Part shown: piece after piece, positions 28,431 through 37,266 of the stretch
Layout: the number at the start of each line of letters is the position of its first letter
Numbering within the stretch: the stretch's first letter is position 1
Source of the DNA: Firmicutes bacterium OM04-13BH
GTDB lineage: Bacteria; Bacillota; Clostridia; Lachnospirales; Lachnospiraceae
Reading direction: 5' to 3'
DNA: 64,000 nt
NCBI GenBank assembly: GCA_003481745.1
Contig: QULP01000003.1
Coordinates: 372,001 to 436,000 of the forward strand
Notes under the pieces: model-generated
Seen by the model: only the letters and a program-made list of their open reading frames with translations
Told to the model about the DNA's origin: nothing
Databases searched by the model: none
Program-made: the position numbers and the translations under genes

Positions 28431-30098
28431 TTATGCCTCCATAATAATCGGCAGAATCATCGGACTTCTCTTGGTTCTCTTCCACAAGAATTCTCCCAGA
28501 GAATCTTTAATCACATTTTTCATCTTGCCCCAGTCTGTAATATGTCTCTCCAGACAGCTGTCAATCGCCTCTTCCACTACACTTCTGGCCTCTTCCATTA
28601 AATCTTCCGATTCACGCACATAGACAAAACCACGTGATACGATATCCGGTCCTGCGAGAAGATTGCTCGAATGTTTTTCTAAAGTAAGCACAACAATCAT
28701 AATACCGTCTTCAGAAAGATGCTGACGATCACGAAGTACGATATTTCCAACATCTCCAACACCAAGACCATCAACAAAGATTGCTCCCGTACGAACCTGT
28801 CCGGTTACTCTTGCCGGTTCTTCTTCATTTAGTTCAAGCACATCACCGGAAGAAAGAATAAAGATATTTTCCTTTGGAATTCCAAGTTCTTCTGCCACAC
28901 CTGCCTGTGCTTTTAAGTGTCTGTACTCTCCATGCACTGGAATGGCATACTTCGGTTTTACAAGGGAATAAATCAGTTTAATCTCTTCCTGACATGCATG
29001 TCCGGAAACGTGTGCATCCTGAAAGATAACGTCTGCACCTTTCATACTTAATTCATTAATCACCTTTGATACTGCTTTTTCATTTCCCGGAATCGGATTG
29101 GAACTGAAAATAATCGTATCGTTTGGCTTAATCGTAACTTTCTTATGAATACTTGCTGCCATACGGGACAATGCCGCCATAGATTCTCCCTGACTTCCTG
29201 TCGTAATCAATACAACTTTCTCATCCGGATAGTTTTTAAGCTGGTCGATATCAATTAACGTTTTATCCGGAATCTTCAGATAACCAAGTTCTGCGGCTGT
29301 ACCGATGACATTTACCATGCTTCGGCCCTCTACCGCAACTTTTCTTCCATACTTATAGGCTGAGTTGATAATCTGCTGTACACGGTCCACATTTGAGGCA
29401 AATGTTGCAATAATAATTCTTGTATTTCTATGCTCCGCAAAAATATTGTCAAACGTTCTTCCCACAGTACGCTCTGACATTGTAAAGCCTTTTCGCTCCG
29501 CATTCGTACTGTCGCACATCAACGCAAGGACACCTTTTTTTCCAATCTCTGCAAATCTCTGTAAATCAATTGCATCCCCGAATACAGGAGTGTAATCTAC
29601 TTTAAAGTCACCGGTATGCACGACAATTCCTGCCGGCGAGTAGATTGCCAGTGCGGAAGCATCCTGAATACTGTGATTTGTTTTAATGAATTCGATTCTG
29701 AAACAGCCAAGGTTAATAGACTGTCCATGACGAATCACTTTCCGTTTGGTTGTACGAAGCAGATTGTGTTCTTTTAATTTATTCTCAATCAGTCCGATGG
29801 TAAGTTTTGTTGCGTAAATCGGCACATTCACTTCTTTTAATACATAAGGAAGTGCTCCGATATGGTCTTCATGACCATGGGTAATTACAAAGCCTTTTAC
29901 TTTGGAAATATTTTCTTTTAAGTAGGTGACGTCCGGAATTACTAAATCGATTCCCAGCATATCGTCCTCCGGGAATGAAAGTCCGCAGTCCACTACAACA
30001 ATACTATCCTCGTATTCAAAGGCTGTAATGTTCATTCCAATTTGTTCCAGTCCGCCCAATGGAATGATTTTCAATTTTGAGTTGTTGTTTTTTTTCAA
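28431..30098 (-). CDS. rnjA: Ribonuclease J
   Basis: A 555-residue metallo-beta-lactamase/beta-CASP ribonuclease with 5'-3' exo- and endonuclease activity in mRNA decay and rRNA maturation. Zinc ligands are in VITHGHEDHIGALP, HTGDFKVDYTP and HVSGHACQEE; the beta-CASP part and the C-terminal domain are complete. The start is TTG (30098) with GGAGG 7 nt upstream. It follows the DUF1292 gene by 32 nt and precedes the YlbF-family gene by 4 nt. Confidence 0.95.
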   Translation of the reverse strand: MKKNNNSKLKIIPLGGLEQIGMNITAFEYEDSIVVVDCGLSFPEDDMLGIDLVIPDVTYLKENISKVKGFVITHGHEDHIGALPYVLKEVNVPIYATKLTIGLIENKLKEHNLLRTTKRKVIRHGQSINLGCFRIEFIKTNHSIQDASALAIYSPAGIVVHTGDFKVDYTPVFGDAIDLQRFAEIGKKGVLALMCDSTNAERKGFTMSERTVGRTFDNIFAEHRNTRIIIATFASNVDRVQQIINSAYKYGRKVAVEGRSMVNVIGTAAELGYLKIPDKTLIDIDQLKNYPDEKVVLITTGSQGESMAALSRMAASIHKKVTIKPNDTIIFSSNPIPGNEKAVSKVINELSMKGADVIFQDAHVSGHACQEEIKLIYSLVKPKYAIPVHGEYRHLKAQAGVAEELGIPKENIFILSSGDVLELNEEEPARVTGQVRTGAIFVDGLGVGDVGNIVLRDRQHLSEDGIMIVVLTLEKHSSNLLAGPDIVSRGFVYVRESEDLMEEARSVVEEAIDSCLERHITDWGKMKNVIKDSLGEFLWKRTKRSPMILPIIMEA

Positions 30099-30130
30099 AT
30101 TAATTCCTCCAATTTTTGCCGTTCCTTTTA

Positions 30131-30400
30131 TTATTCGTATTCAAAATCAATCTCATCCAACATCACTTCAAAGACTTTATACACTGCATCAAATTCTGTG
30201 TCATCCTCTACAAATACATAACAGCCGTCCTTGTCTCCATCTTCTGAGGTATCTTTTAAAATATAAGCTGCACTGCCTTCTTCACCGGACTCTTCCGGGT
30301 CTACTGTCAGCAAATAAACACTTCCATTTACTCTTGTCTGCGCAACGACTCCAAGTTCAATCTGACTTCCGTCCTCTCCATCAAAAATAATTGTTTCCAT
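30131..30400 (-). CDS. DUF1292 (YrzB-like) small acidic protein
   Basis: An 89-residue acidic protein with the DUF1292 pattern: METIIFDGEDGSQIELGVVAQTRVNGSVYLL at the N-terminus and AAYILKD plus an acidic C-terminus. Function unknown. In many Firmicutes it follows ireB and ruvX, as it does here, and the conserved neighbourhood is the best support for the call. AGAAAGGATGAGG precedes the ATG. Confidence 0.87.
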   Translation of the reverse strand: METIIFDGEDGSQIELGVVAQTRVNGSVYLLTVDPEESGEEGSAAYILKDTSEDGDKDGCYVFVEDDTEFDAVYKVFEVMLDEIDFEYE

Positions 30401-30506
30401 AACCTCATCCTTTCTTATCGTAATTTATTTTTTTATACGCTAAAATCCCGGATAACAGCCGTTTCTTTTTTTCTTAAAAATACCATTTCTGGCATTTTAA
30501 CCGAAA

Positions 30507-30941
30507 TTAAACTGTACCCGGGTTTGCTTTTGAATCCAGATATCCCTGCAGAATAAATACTGCAGCAATCATATCCACATATTTACTTCTGTTCTCCCTG
30601 CGCACTTTACTTTCCATCAGTGTACGGTTTGCTTCAACAGTTGTCAGTCTCTCATCCCACATAATTACCGGCAGTTTACATCTTCTTTCCAGTGTTTCCT
30701 TTAACTGCAGCGATTTCTCCGCCCGTTCTCCAATTGTATTGTTCATGTTTTTCGGAAATCCCAGAACGATTTCTTCTACCTGATATTCCTTAATCAGTTC
30801 TTCTATCCGGCGAAGGGATTTTCTTAACTTATTTTCTTCTTCCCGACGAATAATTTCAATTCCCTGCGCTGTAAGACCTAAAGGGTCGCTGATTGCCACC
30901 CCGATAGTCTTAGAGCCATAATCCAGTCCCATCACTCTCAT
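30507..30941 (-). CDS. ruvX: Holliday junction resolvase-like protein RuvX (YqgF)
   Basis: A 144-residue RNase H-fold nuclease that acts in 16S rRNA 5'-end maturation and may resolve DNA junctions. Motifs: [19 protein letters not shown] with the first catalytic Asp, [18 protein letters not shown], and [13 protein letters not shown] place the start at 30941; the stop of ireB (TAA, 30946-30948) lies just upstream and the longer frame to 30968 has no ribosome site. Translational coupling with ireB is likely. Confidence 0.92.
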   Translation of the reverse strand: MRVMGLDYGSKTIGVAISDPLGLTAQGIEIIRREEENKLRKSLRRIEELIKEYQVEEIVLGFPKNMNNTIGERAEKSLQLKETLERRCKLPVIMWDERLTTVEANRTLMESKVRRENRSKYVDMIAAVFILQGYLDSKANPGTV

Positions 30942-30945
30942 AATC

Positions 30946-31215
30946 TTACTCGTGCTTCCAGGACTCATTTTTAATGTATTCTTTTAAAAGTTCCTCTACA
31001 AGTTCATCGCGCTCCACTTTCATAATTGTACTTCTTGCTCCCTTGTAGCTCGTAATATAAGTCGGGTCTCCTGACATAATATATCCGACAATCTGATTCA
31101 CCGGATTATATCCTTTTTCTGCCATCGCATTGTATACCAAATCCAAAACATCTTTTACTCTGATTTCCGGATCGCCTTTTACATTAAAATATTGTGTACT
31201 ATCTAAATTTCCCAT
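30946..31215 (-). CDS. IreB family regulatory phosphoprotein (DUF965)
   Basis: An 89-residue protein with the family pattern [55 protein letters not shown]. In Enterococcus, IreB is phosphorylated by the Ser/Thr kinase IreK and controls cephalosporin resistance through the cell envelope. Position before ruvX and DUF1292 is conserved in Firmicutes. Complete, with a weak ribosome site (AAGGG). Confidence 0.93.
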   Translation of the reverse strand: MGNLDSTQYFNVKGDPEIRVKDVLDLVYNAMAEKGYNPVNQIVGYIMSGDPTYITSYKGARSTIMKVERDELVEELLKEYIKNESWKHE

Positions 31216-31279
31216 ATTATCACGCCCTTATCTAAAACTTTACCACTATTTTAATATATCTTTCTAGGAAATTCAACCA

Positions 31280-32581
31280 TTATATTCGGCAGTTAAAAAT
31301 CCCATCCTGAAGAAATTCGGTAATTTCTCCTGTTACAAGCTGATTCTCCAGATTTTTTTCTGATAAAACAGCAACTTTTATATACTCTCTTGTATGACCG
31401 ACCCAGTAAGTCTGTCCATTAATCTCGGTTGTTTCCTCAAATAAAATCTCAACCTGTTTTCCAAGATAATATTCCATATATTCTTTCTGATGTGCTTTTC
31501 CAAGCTCAATCATCTCATGACTTCTGCTTGCTTTTACCTGTTCCGGAATCTGATTTTCCATTTTATCTGCTCTTGTGCCTTTTCTTCTTGAATATTTAAA
31601 AATATGAGTCTCATAGAATTTAGCTTCTGACACCATTTCCTTAGAGGATTTAAATTCTTCCTCTGTTTCCCCCGGAAATCCTACAATTACATCGGTTGTC
31701 AGTGCCGGATGGTCAAAATATTTCCGAAGCAGACGACATCCTTCTAAGTATTCTCCTGCGGTATATTTACGGTTCATTCGTTTTAAAGTTTCCGTGCATC
31801 CACTCTGCAAAGACAAATGAAAATGCGGACAGATAGCCGGCAGACTGCTTAAGGTCTTTACAAACTCTTCTGTAATAATACGCGGTTCTAAAGAACCCAG
31901 ACGAATTCTTTTTACACCCTCAACATTCTGTACTGCCACAATCAGATTTAACAGACTATCCTCACAGTCAATCCCATAAGAACTTAAATGGATTCCGGTT
32001 AAGACAAATTCCTGATATCCAAGTGCTACCAGACGTTCTACTTCTTTTATGACTTCCTCTCTCTTACGGCTTCTGACACGACCTCTGACATAAGGAATAA
32101 TACAGTAACTGCAGAACTGATTGCATCCGTCCTGTACTTTTAAATAAGCTCTGGTGTGCTCTCCTGTGGAAGCCAGCTCCAGTTCTTCATATTCTACCGG
32201 TTTTTCAAGGTCTATTCTCTCTTCCTTCTGACCATTTCCGCTTTGATACTCTTCCAGCACGGCAATCAAATCCTGCTTTCTGTTATTTCCAAGCACAATA
32301 TCAATTGCCTCGTCAATTTCTTCTCCTTTTTGCGCCTGCGCATAACAGCCTGCTGCCACAACAACTGCCTGAGGATTCATTTTCTTTGCCTTATGAAGCA
32401 TCTGTCTTGATTTGCGGTCTGCAATGTTTGTAACCGTACAGGTATTAATGATATAAATATCTGCTCCAGGCGCAAATGGTACAATTTCATACCCCGCATT
32501 TTTAAGCATTTGTTCCATTGCTTCAAGCTCATAAGCATTTACTTTACATCCTAAATTGTGCAATGCAACTTTCTTTTCCAT
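31280..32581 (-). CDS. mtaB: tRNA t6A37 methylthiotransferase MtaB
   Basis: A 433-residue radical-SAM enzyme that adds a methylthio group to t6A37 in tRNA. Domain order: N-terminal UPF0004 domain with Cys residues in LGCKVNAYELEAM, NTCTVTNIADRKSRQ and AAGCYAQ; radical-SAM CxxxCxxC in QFCSYCIIPYVRGRVRSR; C-terminal TRAM domain. The N-terminus HNLGCKVNAYE and the tRNA contact segment distinguish MtaB from MiaB and RimO. AGGAG lies 18 nt before the ATG. Confidence 0.93.
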   Translation of the reverse strand: MEKKVALHNLGCKVNAYELEAMEQMLKNAGYEIVPFAPGADIYIINTCTVTNIADRKSRQMLHKAKKMNPQAVVVAAGCYAQAQKGEEIDEAIDIVLGNNRKQDLIAVLEEYQSGNGQKEERIDLEKPVEYEELELASTGEHTRAYLKVQDGCNQFCSYCIIPYVRGRVRSRKREEVIKEVERLVALGYQEFVLTGIHLSSYGIDCEDSLLNLIVAVQNVEGVKRIRLGSLEPRIITEEFVKTLSSLPAICPHFHLSLQSGCTETLKRMNRKYTAGEYLEGCRLLRKYFDHPALTTDVIVGFPGETEEEFKSSKEMVSEAKFYETHIFKYSRRKGTRADKMENQIPEQVKASRSHEMIELGKAHQKEYMEYYLGKQVEILFEETTEINGQTYWVGHTREYIKVAVLSEKNLENQLVTGEITEFLQDGIFNCRI

Positions 32582-32667
32582 ATATTTCTATTTTACTCCT
32601 ATTTATTCTTAAGCGTTTTGACGAATAGTTTCCGAATTATTTGTATTTTATTTCTCTCTTTTAGATA

Positions 32668-32696
32668 TTGACTTTTTGCCCCATTAACGGTAACAT
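32668..32696 (+). promoter_or_regulatory. Promoter of the HPr-like gene
   Basis: TTGACT (32668-32673), exactly 17 nt spacer, TAACAT (32691-32696). The ATG follows 49 nt downstream of the -10. Confidence 0.7.
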
Positions 32697-32745
32697 TATG
32701 CTTGTAAAAAGCAAAAAACACTGATTGTAAGGGAGGATTTGTCCA

Positions 32746-32982
32746 ATGAAAACAGTTAAAATTTCTCTGAATTCTATCGACAAAGTGAAATCATTTGTAA
32801 ATGAAATCACAAAATTTGACTATGACTTTGATTTAGTATCAGGAAGATACGTAATCGATGCAAAATCTATCATGGGTATCTTCAGCTTAGATTTATCCAA
32901 ATCTATTGATTTAAACATCCATGCAACTGATGGTGCTTTAGACGATATTCTTACTGTCTTAAAACCATATTTAGTAGACTAA
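32746..32982 (+). CDS. HPr-like protein lacking the phosphorylated histidine
   Basis: A 78-residue protein with the HPr fold pattern: beta-strand MKTVKISLN, helix IDKVKSFVNEITKF, strand FDLVSGRYVIDAKSIMGIFSLDLSKSIDLNI and a final helix ALDDILTVLKPYL. The segment AKSIMGIFSL matches the HPr Ser46 region, while the GIHARP motif with His15 is replaced by SIDKVKS. It therefore cannot carry the PTS phosphoryl group; a Crh-like regulatory role through the Ser site is conceivable. It is a single-gene unit with its own promoter, an AAGGGAGG ribosome site and a terminator. Confidence 0.85.
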   Translation: MKTVKISLNSIDKVKSFVNEITKFDYDFDLVSGRYVIDAKSIMGIFSLDLSKSIDLNIHATDGALDDILTVLKPYLVD

Positions 32983-33004
32983 TATAAAATGGATGATAGA
33001 AACC

Positions 33005-33030
33005 AAGGACTGTTTTAACAGTCCTTTTTT
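33005..33030 (+). terminator. Terminator of the HPr-like gene
   Basis: AAGGACTG pairs with CAGTCCTT around TTTTAA, followed by a T-run on the plus strand. Confidence 0.88.
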
Positions 33031-33115
33031 CTATTTCTGCTTTTCACTCATTAATAAAGAAATCTTAAGAGCCACACAATTCTGTATGACTCTTATTATT
33101 TTATTATTGCAAATT

Positions 33116-34294
33116 TTACTCACACACAATCGTCTCTGCTGTCTCTACAGCCTGTATCATCATTTCTTCAATCTTATCCTGTAACTTCTCTTCTGAGCGT
33201 TTAATTACTTTCAGATTTGGTTTTGTAACCGGATGTTTCGCAACAAAGATTGTACAGCAGTCTTCAAACGGTAAAATCGAGGTCTCATAAGTATTGATTT
33301 TTAATGCCACATCTACAATTTCCTGTTTGTCAAATCCAATCACCGGACGGAATACCGGCATGGTGCAGACTTCATTTGTAGCAGCAAGGCTGTGCATTGT
33401 CTGGCTTGCCACCTGACCGATACTTTCTCCTGTAATCAATCCGAGACAACCGTCTTTTTTTGCAAATTCTTCTGCAATTTTCATCATATAACGACGCATG
33501 ATAATGGTTAATTCTTCATGCGGGCATTTTTCGTAAATATACAGCTGAATATCTGTAAAATTTACAACATGAAGATGAATCGGTCCACTGTATTTTGCTA
33601 CTAATTTTGCCAAATCTACGACTTTCTGTTTTGCCCTTTCACTTGTGTATGGCGGAGCATGGAAGTATACAGCATCAATCTTAACACCACGTTTTGCAAT
33701 CATGTATCCGGCAACCGGACTGTCGATTCCGCCGGATAATAACAGCATCGCTTTTCCATTTGTTCCAACCGGCATACCTCCCGGTCCCGGAATTACTTCA
33801 GAATACAGATAAATCTTATCTCTGACTTCCACATGAATCATCACATCCGGTTCATGCACATCCACTTTCATATTCGGACAGGAATCCAGTACATCCCCGC
33901 CAAGCTGTGCGTTCATTTCCATAGACGTCATCGGATAGCTCTTCTTTGCACGACGCACGTCCATTTTGAAGGTTTTTGGCTCATCCTTGTACATCTCTTT
34001 CACATAAGCAACCACTTCTTTGGATAACTCTTCATAGCCTTTGTCCTCTAATACTACAGTCGGACAAATTCCAAAGATACCAAAGACACGTTTTAATGCC
34101 TCTATTGTCTCATCATAATCAAATTCACTGTCTGCATAGACATAAATTCGACCACGCTCTTTTACGACTGAAAATTCGCCATCTACTTCTTTTAATACAT
34201 GACGAATCTGGTCTACAAGCGCATCTTCAAAAATATATCTGTTTTTTCCTTTAATTGCAATCTCTGCATATTTTATCAAAAATGCTTTGAACAT
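33116..34294 (-). CDS. thiI: tRNA 4-thiouridine synthetase ThiI
   Basis: A 392-residue sulfurtransferase/adenylase that makes s4U8 in tRNA. Start at 34294 (MFKAFLIKYAEIAIKGKNR) with AAAGGAAACG upstream. Order: ferredoxin-like N-domain, THUMP domain (to about 170), PP-loop ATPase with LSGGIDSPVAGYMIAKRG. The C-terminal rhodanese domain of E. coli ThiI is absent, as in Bacillus. The upstream gene is a dedicated cysteine desulfurase, the same pairing as nifZ-thiI in B. subtilis. Confidence 0.95.
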   Translation of the reverse strand: MFKAFLIKYAEIAIKGKNRYIFEDALVDQIRHVLKEVDGEFSVVKERGRIYVYADSEFDYDETIEALKRVFGIFGICPTVVLEDKGYEELSKEVVAYVKEMYKDEPKTFKMDVRRAKKSYPMTSMEMNAQLGGDVLDSCPNMKVDVHEPDVMIHVEVRDKIYLYSEVIPGPGGMPVGTNGKAMLLLSGGIDSPVAGYMIAKRGVKIDAVYFHAPPYTSERAKQKVVDLAKLVAKYSGPIHLHVVNFTDIQLYIYEKCPHEELTIIMRRYMMKIAEEFAKKDGCLGLITGESIGQVASQTMHSLAATNEVCTMPVFRPVIGFDKQEIVDVALKINTYETSILPFEDCCTIFVAKHPVTKPNLKVIKRSEEKLQDKIEEMMIQAVETAETIVCE

Positions 34295-34360
34295 ATCGTT
34301 TCCTTTCACTTCATAATATTGTCTTTTATTCTTTTTTATCTCATTGACTTCTTTTACATC

Positions 34361-35515
34361 TTAATGTCGTGCAAATTTCCGAAGCACCGGAAGTACTTTT
34401 GCGATTTCATCTACCGCATAATCAAGTTCCTCTTTTGTTGTCATCTCGCTTAGACTGAAACGGATTGCAGATTCTCTGCGTTCTGCTGAGACTCCAAGCG
34501 CAAGCATAGTTGCACTTGCGGCTCTTTTGTGGCTGGAGCAGGCACTTCCCGCTGAGATATAAATCTGTTTTTCTTCTAAGGTATGAAGCAGAACCTCACT
34601 TCTGACTCCGACAAAGCTTGCATTTAAAATATGCGGTGCTCCATCTTCTGGTTTTGGACCATTGATAAAGACATTGTCCAGTTCCTGAAGTCTCTTTGCA
34701 AGATACAGTTTATTTTCCTTTAACTGTTCAATTTTTTCATCGAAATCTTCATAAATCTTCTTCGCTGCCACTCCAAGCCCTGCAATTCCCGGAACATTAT
34801 CTGTACCGGAACGCATGCCTTTTTGCTGTCCACCGCCAAGAATCATCGGCTGAATTTTTATTTTTTCATTTACATATAAAAATCCAACTCCTTTTGGTCC
34901 ATGAATTTTATGACTGCTTACAGATAACAAATCAATTCCCATCCGTTTTGGATAGATACGGAATTTTCCATAACCCTGAATTGCATCTACATGATAAATT
35001 GTTTTCGGATTCTTTTCATGAACCAGCTTTCCAATCTCTTCCACCGGAACAACTGCTCCTACCTCATTATTGACATACATCGTAGAAACTAAAATTGTAT
35101 CCGGACGGATTGCAGATTCCAGTTTTTCCATCGAAAGAATTCCGTTTGCATCAACCGGAATTTTTGTTATTTCAAATCCCTGTTCCTCTAATGCTGCAAG
35201 CGGTGCTGAAACTGCTGCATGTTCAAACACGGTAGAAATAATGTGTTTTCCCTGTCTGCGATTTGCATAAGCGCATCCAACAAGTGCCCAGTTATCGGAT
35301 TCTGTTCCGCCTGATGTAAAATAAATTTCTTTTTCCTGAACTTTTAAAGTTTTTGCAATTTTTTCTGTCGCATCTTTTACATACTGTTCTGCTTCCACGC
35401 CTTTTTTGTGCATTGCAGACGGATTTCCATAATCTTCCATCATAGTTTTTACTACAATGTCTCTTACCTCTTCAAAGCACTGTGTGGTTGCTGAATTATC
35501 AAGATATGCTTCCAT
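34361..35515 (-). CDS. Cysteine desulfurase (NifS/IscS family), likely sulfur donor for ThiI
   Basis: A 384-residue PLP enzyme that takes sulfur from cysteine as an enzyme persulfide. The PLP lysine is in SVSSHKIHGPKGVG and the active Cys in SAGSACSSHKR. The N-terminus MEAYLDNSATTQCFEEV is typical. It sits 66 nt upstream of thiI and its ribosome site (GGAGG) overlaps the last codons of rsmE. This matches the NifZ-type desulfurase that serves tRNA thiolation in B. subtilis; a general Fe-S role is not excluded. Confidence 0.93.
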   Translation of the reverse strand: MEAYLDNSATTQCFEEVRDIVVKTMMEDYGNPSAMHKKGVEAEQYVKDATEKIAKTLKVQEKEIYFTSGGTESDNWALVGCAYANRRQGKHIISTVFEHAAVSAPLAALEEQGFEITKIPVDANGILSMEKLESAIRPDTILVSTMYVNNEVGAVVPVEEIGKLVHEKNPKTIYHVDAIQGYGKFRIYPKRMGIDLLSVSSHKIHGPKGVGFLYVNEKIKIQPMILGGGQQKGMRSGTDNVPGIAGLGVAAKKIYEDFDEKIEQLKENKLYLAKRLQELDNVFINGPKPEDGAPHILNASFVGVRSEVLLHTLEEKQIYISAGSACSSHKRAASATMLALGVSAERRESAIRFSLSEMTTKEELDYAVDEIAKVLPVLRKFARH

Positions 35516-35521
35516 TTTATT

Positions 35522-36259
35522 TTATTCCTCCAAAGCAAACATCAGAACTGAAAGCACTGTCAATCCCGCTGTTTCTGTTCGTAAAATTCGTTTTCCAAGA
35601 GTGATTGCTTTTGCACCCTCATCCATTGACTGTTCGACTTCTTTTTCATCGAAACCACCTTCCGGTCCTATGAAAATTCCAATCGACTGACCTGGTTTTA
35701 TACTGTTTATGATTGTTTTTGTCTCCTGCATCCCTTTTGCACGCTCATAAGGTAAAAGAATCACATCCAGATTGTTTGCATAAGCAAGGGCTTCTTTAAA
35801 ACTCATCACATGACTGACTTCCGGCACATACATACGTTTGGACTGCTTTGCCGCACTTTCCGAAATTGCCTGCCATCTACGCTGCTTATTTACCTCTTTT
35901 TTTCCCTCCAGACGCACAACTGCTCGCTTAGTTGCCACCGGTATCACCTGATGCACACCCAGCTCTACTGCCTTTTGAATAATCCATTCCATTTTGTCTG
36001 ACTTTGGAAGTCCCTGAAACAGATAGATTTTAGAAGAAAGTTCATATCCTGCTTCCTGTGCATACATGATATGCGCAGTAACTTCATCTTCTAAAAATTC
36101 TTCGATGTAGCACGTATATTCCATTGTCTCTCCGGTACTAATCAGGATTTCCTCTCCGGTTTTCATCCGCAGTACATTTTTGATATGATTGACATCACTG
36201 CCACAGATGCGAATGACCGTTTCTTCTACCTGAGACGGTTCTACAAAAAAACGATACAT
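35522..36259 (-). CDS. rsmE: 16S rRNA m3U1498 methyltransferase RsmE
   Basis: A 245-residue SPOUT methyltransferase. N-terminal PUA-like domain (MYRFFVEPSQVEETVIRICGSDVNHIKNVLRMK), then the knotted domain with KSDKMEWIIQKAVELGVHQVIPVATKR, IGIFIGPEGGFDEKEVE and the C-terminal LGKRILRTETAGLTVLSVL, which form the SAM site. Complete. It follows prmA by 10 nt, the standard prmA-rsmE order. Confidence 0.95.
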   Translation of the reverse strand: MYRFFVEPSQVEETVIRICGSDVNHIKNVLRMKTGEEILISTGETMEYTCYIEEFLEDEVTAHIMYAQEAGYELSSKIYLFQGLPKSDKMEWIIQKAVELGVHQVIPVATKRAVVRLEGKKEVNKQRRWQAISESAAKQSKRMYVPEVSHVMSFKEALAYANNLDVILLPYERAKGMQETKTIINSIKPGQSIGIFIGPEGGFDEKEVEQSMDEGAKAITLGKRILRTETAGLTVLSVLMFALEE

Positions 36260-36269
36260 TTTTTGCTCC

Positions 36270-37223
36270 TTAATTTTTTCTGGCCGTAACAGACACCCAT
36301 TCTCCCTGATGTGTAACCTCTAACACTTCAAGACCGGCTGCTTTTACCGCATTTACAACAGTTTCTTCTTTGTCGTCAATGATACCGGATGTAATATAAA
36401 TTCCACCTTTTTTCATCTGATTTAAGATAACCGGAGTCAGTGGAACTAATACATCTGCTAAAATATTAGCAACTACGATATCATATTTTTCATAGCCAAC
36501 TTTATCCTGTACTTCTTTATCATCAATGATATTTCCAATCATCATGTCAAAAGCTTCTACCGGAATCTCATTTGCCTCTTTATTTTCTTCTACTGCCGGA
36601 ACTGCACAAGGATCAAGGTCTGTTCCGACTGCATGTTTTGCTCCTAATTTCAATGCTACAATCGATAAAATTCCGCTTCCTGTTCCGACATCAAGCAGTT
36701 CTGTCTCGCTTGTCACATATTTCTTTAACTGACGGATACAAAGCTGTGTGGTCTCATGCATACCTGTTCCAAACGCTGTACCTGGGTCAATATGAATAAT
36801 CATTCGGTCTTTATCTTCTTCTTTTACTTCTTCCCAGGATGGAATAATCAAGATATCATCTACATAAAACTGCTTGAAATACTGTTTCCAGTTATTAATC
36901 CAGTCTTTGTCTTCGGTCTGGGAAAGTGTAATCATTCCGGAACCGATGTCTACAAACATTCTTAACTCTTCTAATTCTGCCTTTACTTTTTCAAGCATTG
37001 CATTGACATCTTCATCCTCATCCAGATAAAAATTCAGATATGCAACCCCATCATCTTCCGGCATATCCGGAAGAATATCTACAAACATCTGCTTTTTATC
37101 CTGTTCGGATAACGGCTGTTTGTCCTGAATTTCCGCACCTTCAAGCCCGATGTCCGCAAGGGTGGAAATGACAATATCTTCTACTTCTTCTCTGATTTCC
37201 AAAGTAATTTTATTCCACTTCAT
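36270..37223 (-). CDS. prmA: Ribosomal protein L11 methyltransferase PrmA
   Basis: A 317-residue SAM-dependent lysine methyltransferase that trimethylates L11. The C-terminal Rossmann domain shows DPGTAFGTGMHETTQLC, LLDVGTGSGILSIVALKLGA and the NILADVLVPL catalytic loop. The N-terminal substrate domain is present. AGAAAGGAAAG precedes the ATG. Operon with rsmE downstream. Confidence 0.95.
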   Translation of the reverse strand: MKWNKITLEIREEVEDIVISTLADIGLEGAEIQDKQPLSEQDKKQMFVDILPDMPEDDGVAYLNFYLDEDEDVNAMLEKVKAELEELRMFVDIGSGMITLSQTEDKDWINNWKQYFKQFYVDDILIIPSWEEVKEEDKDRMIIHIDPGTAFGTGMHETTQLCIRQLKKYVTSETELLDVGTGSGILSIVALKLGAKHAVGTDLDPCAVPAVEENKEANEIPVEAFDMMIGNIIDDKEVQDKVGYEKYDIVVANILADVLVPLTPVILNQMKKGGIYITSGIIDDKEETVVNAVKAAGLEVLEVTHQGEWVSVTARKN

Positions 37224-37266
37224 AGTTAGTCTTTCCTTTCTTTATCTATACTTTATCTATACTCTC

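Noticed and set aside
34361..35515. Assigning the desulfurase to general Fe-S assembly (iscS/sufS)
   Set aside because: No iscU or suf genes are adjacent; coupling to thiI points to tRNA thiolation, so I left the symbol empty.
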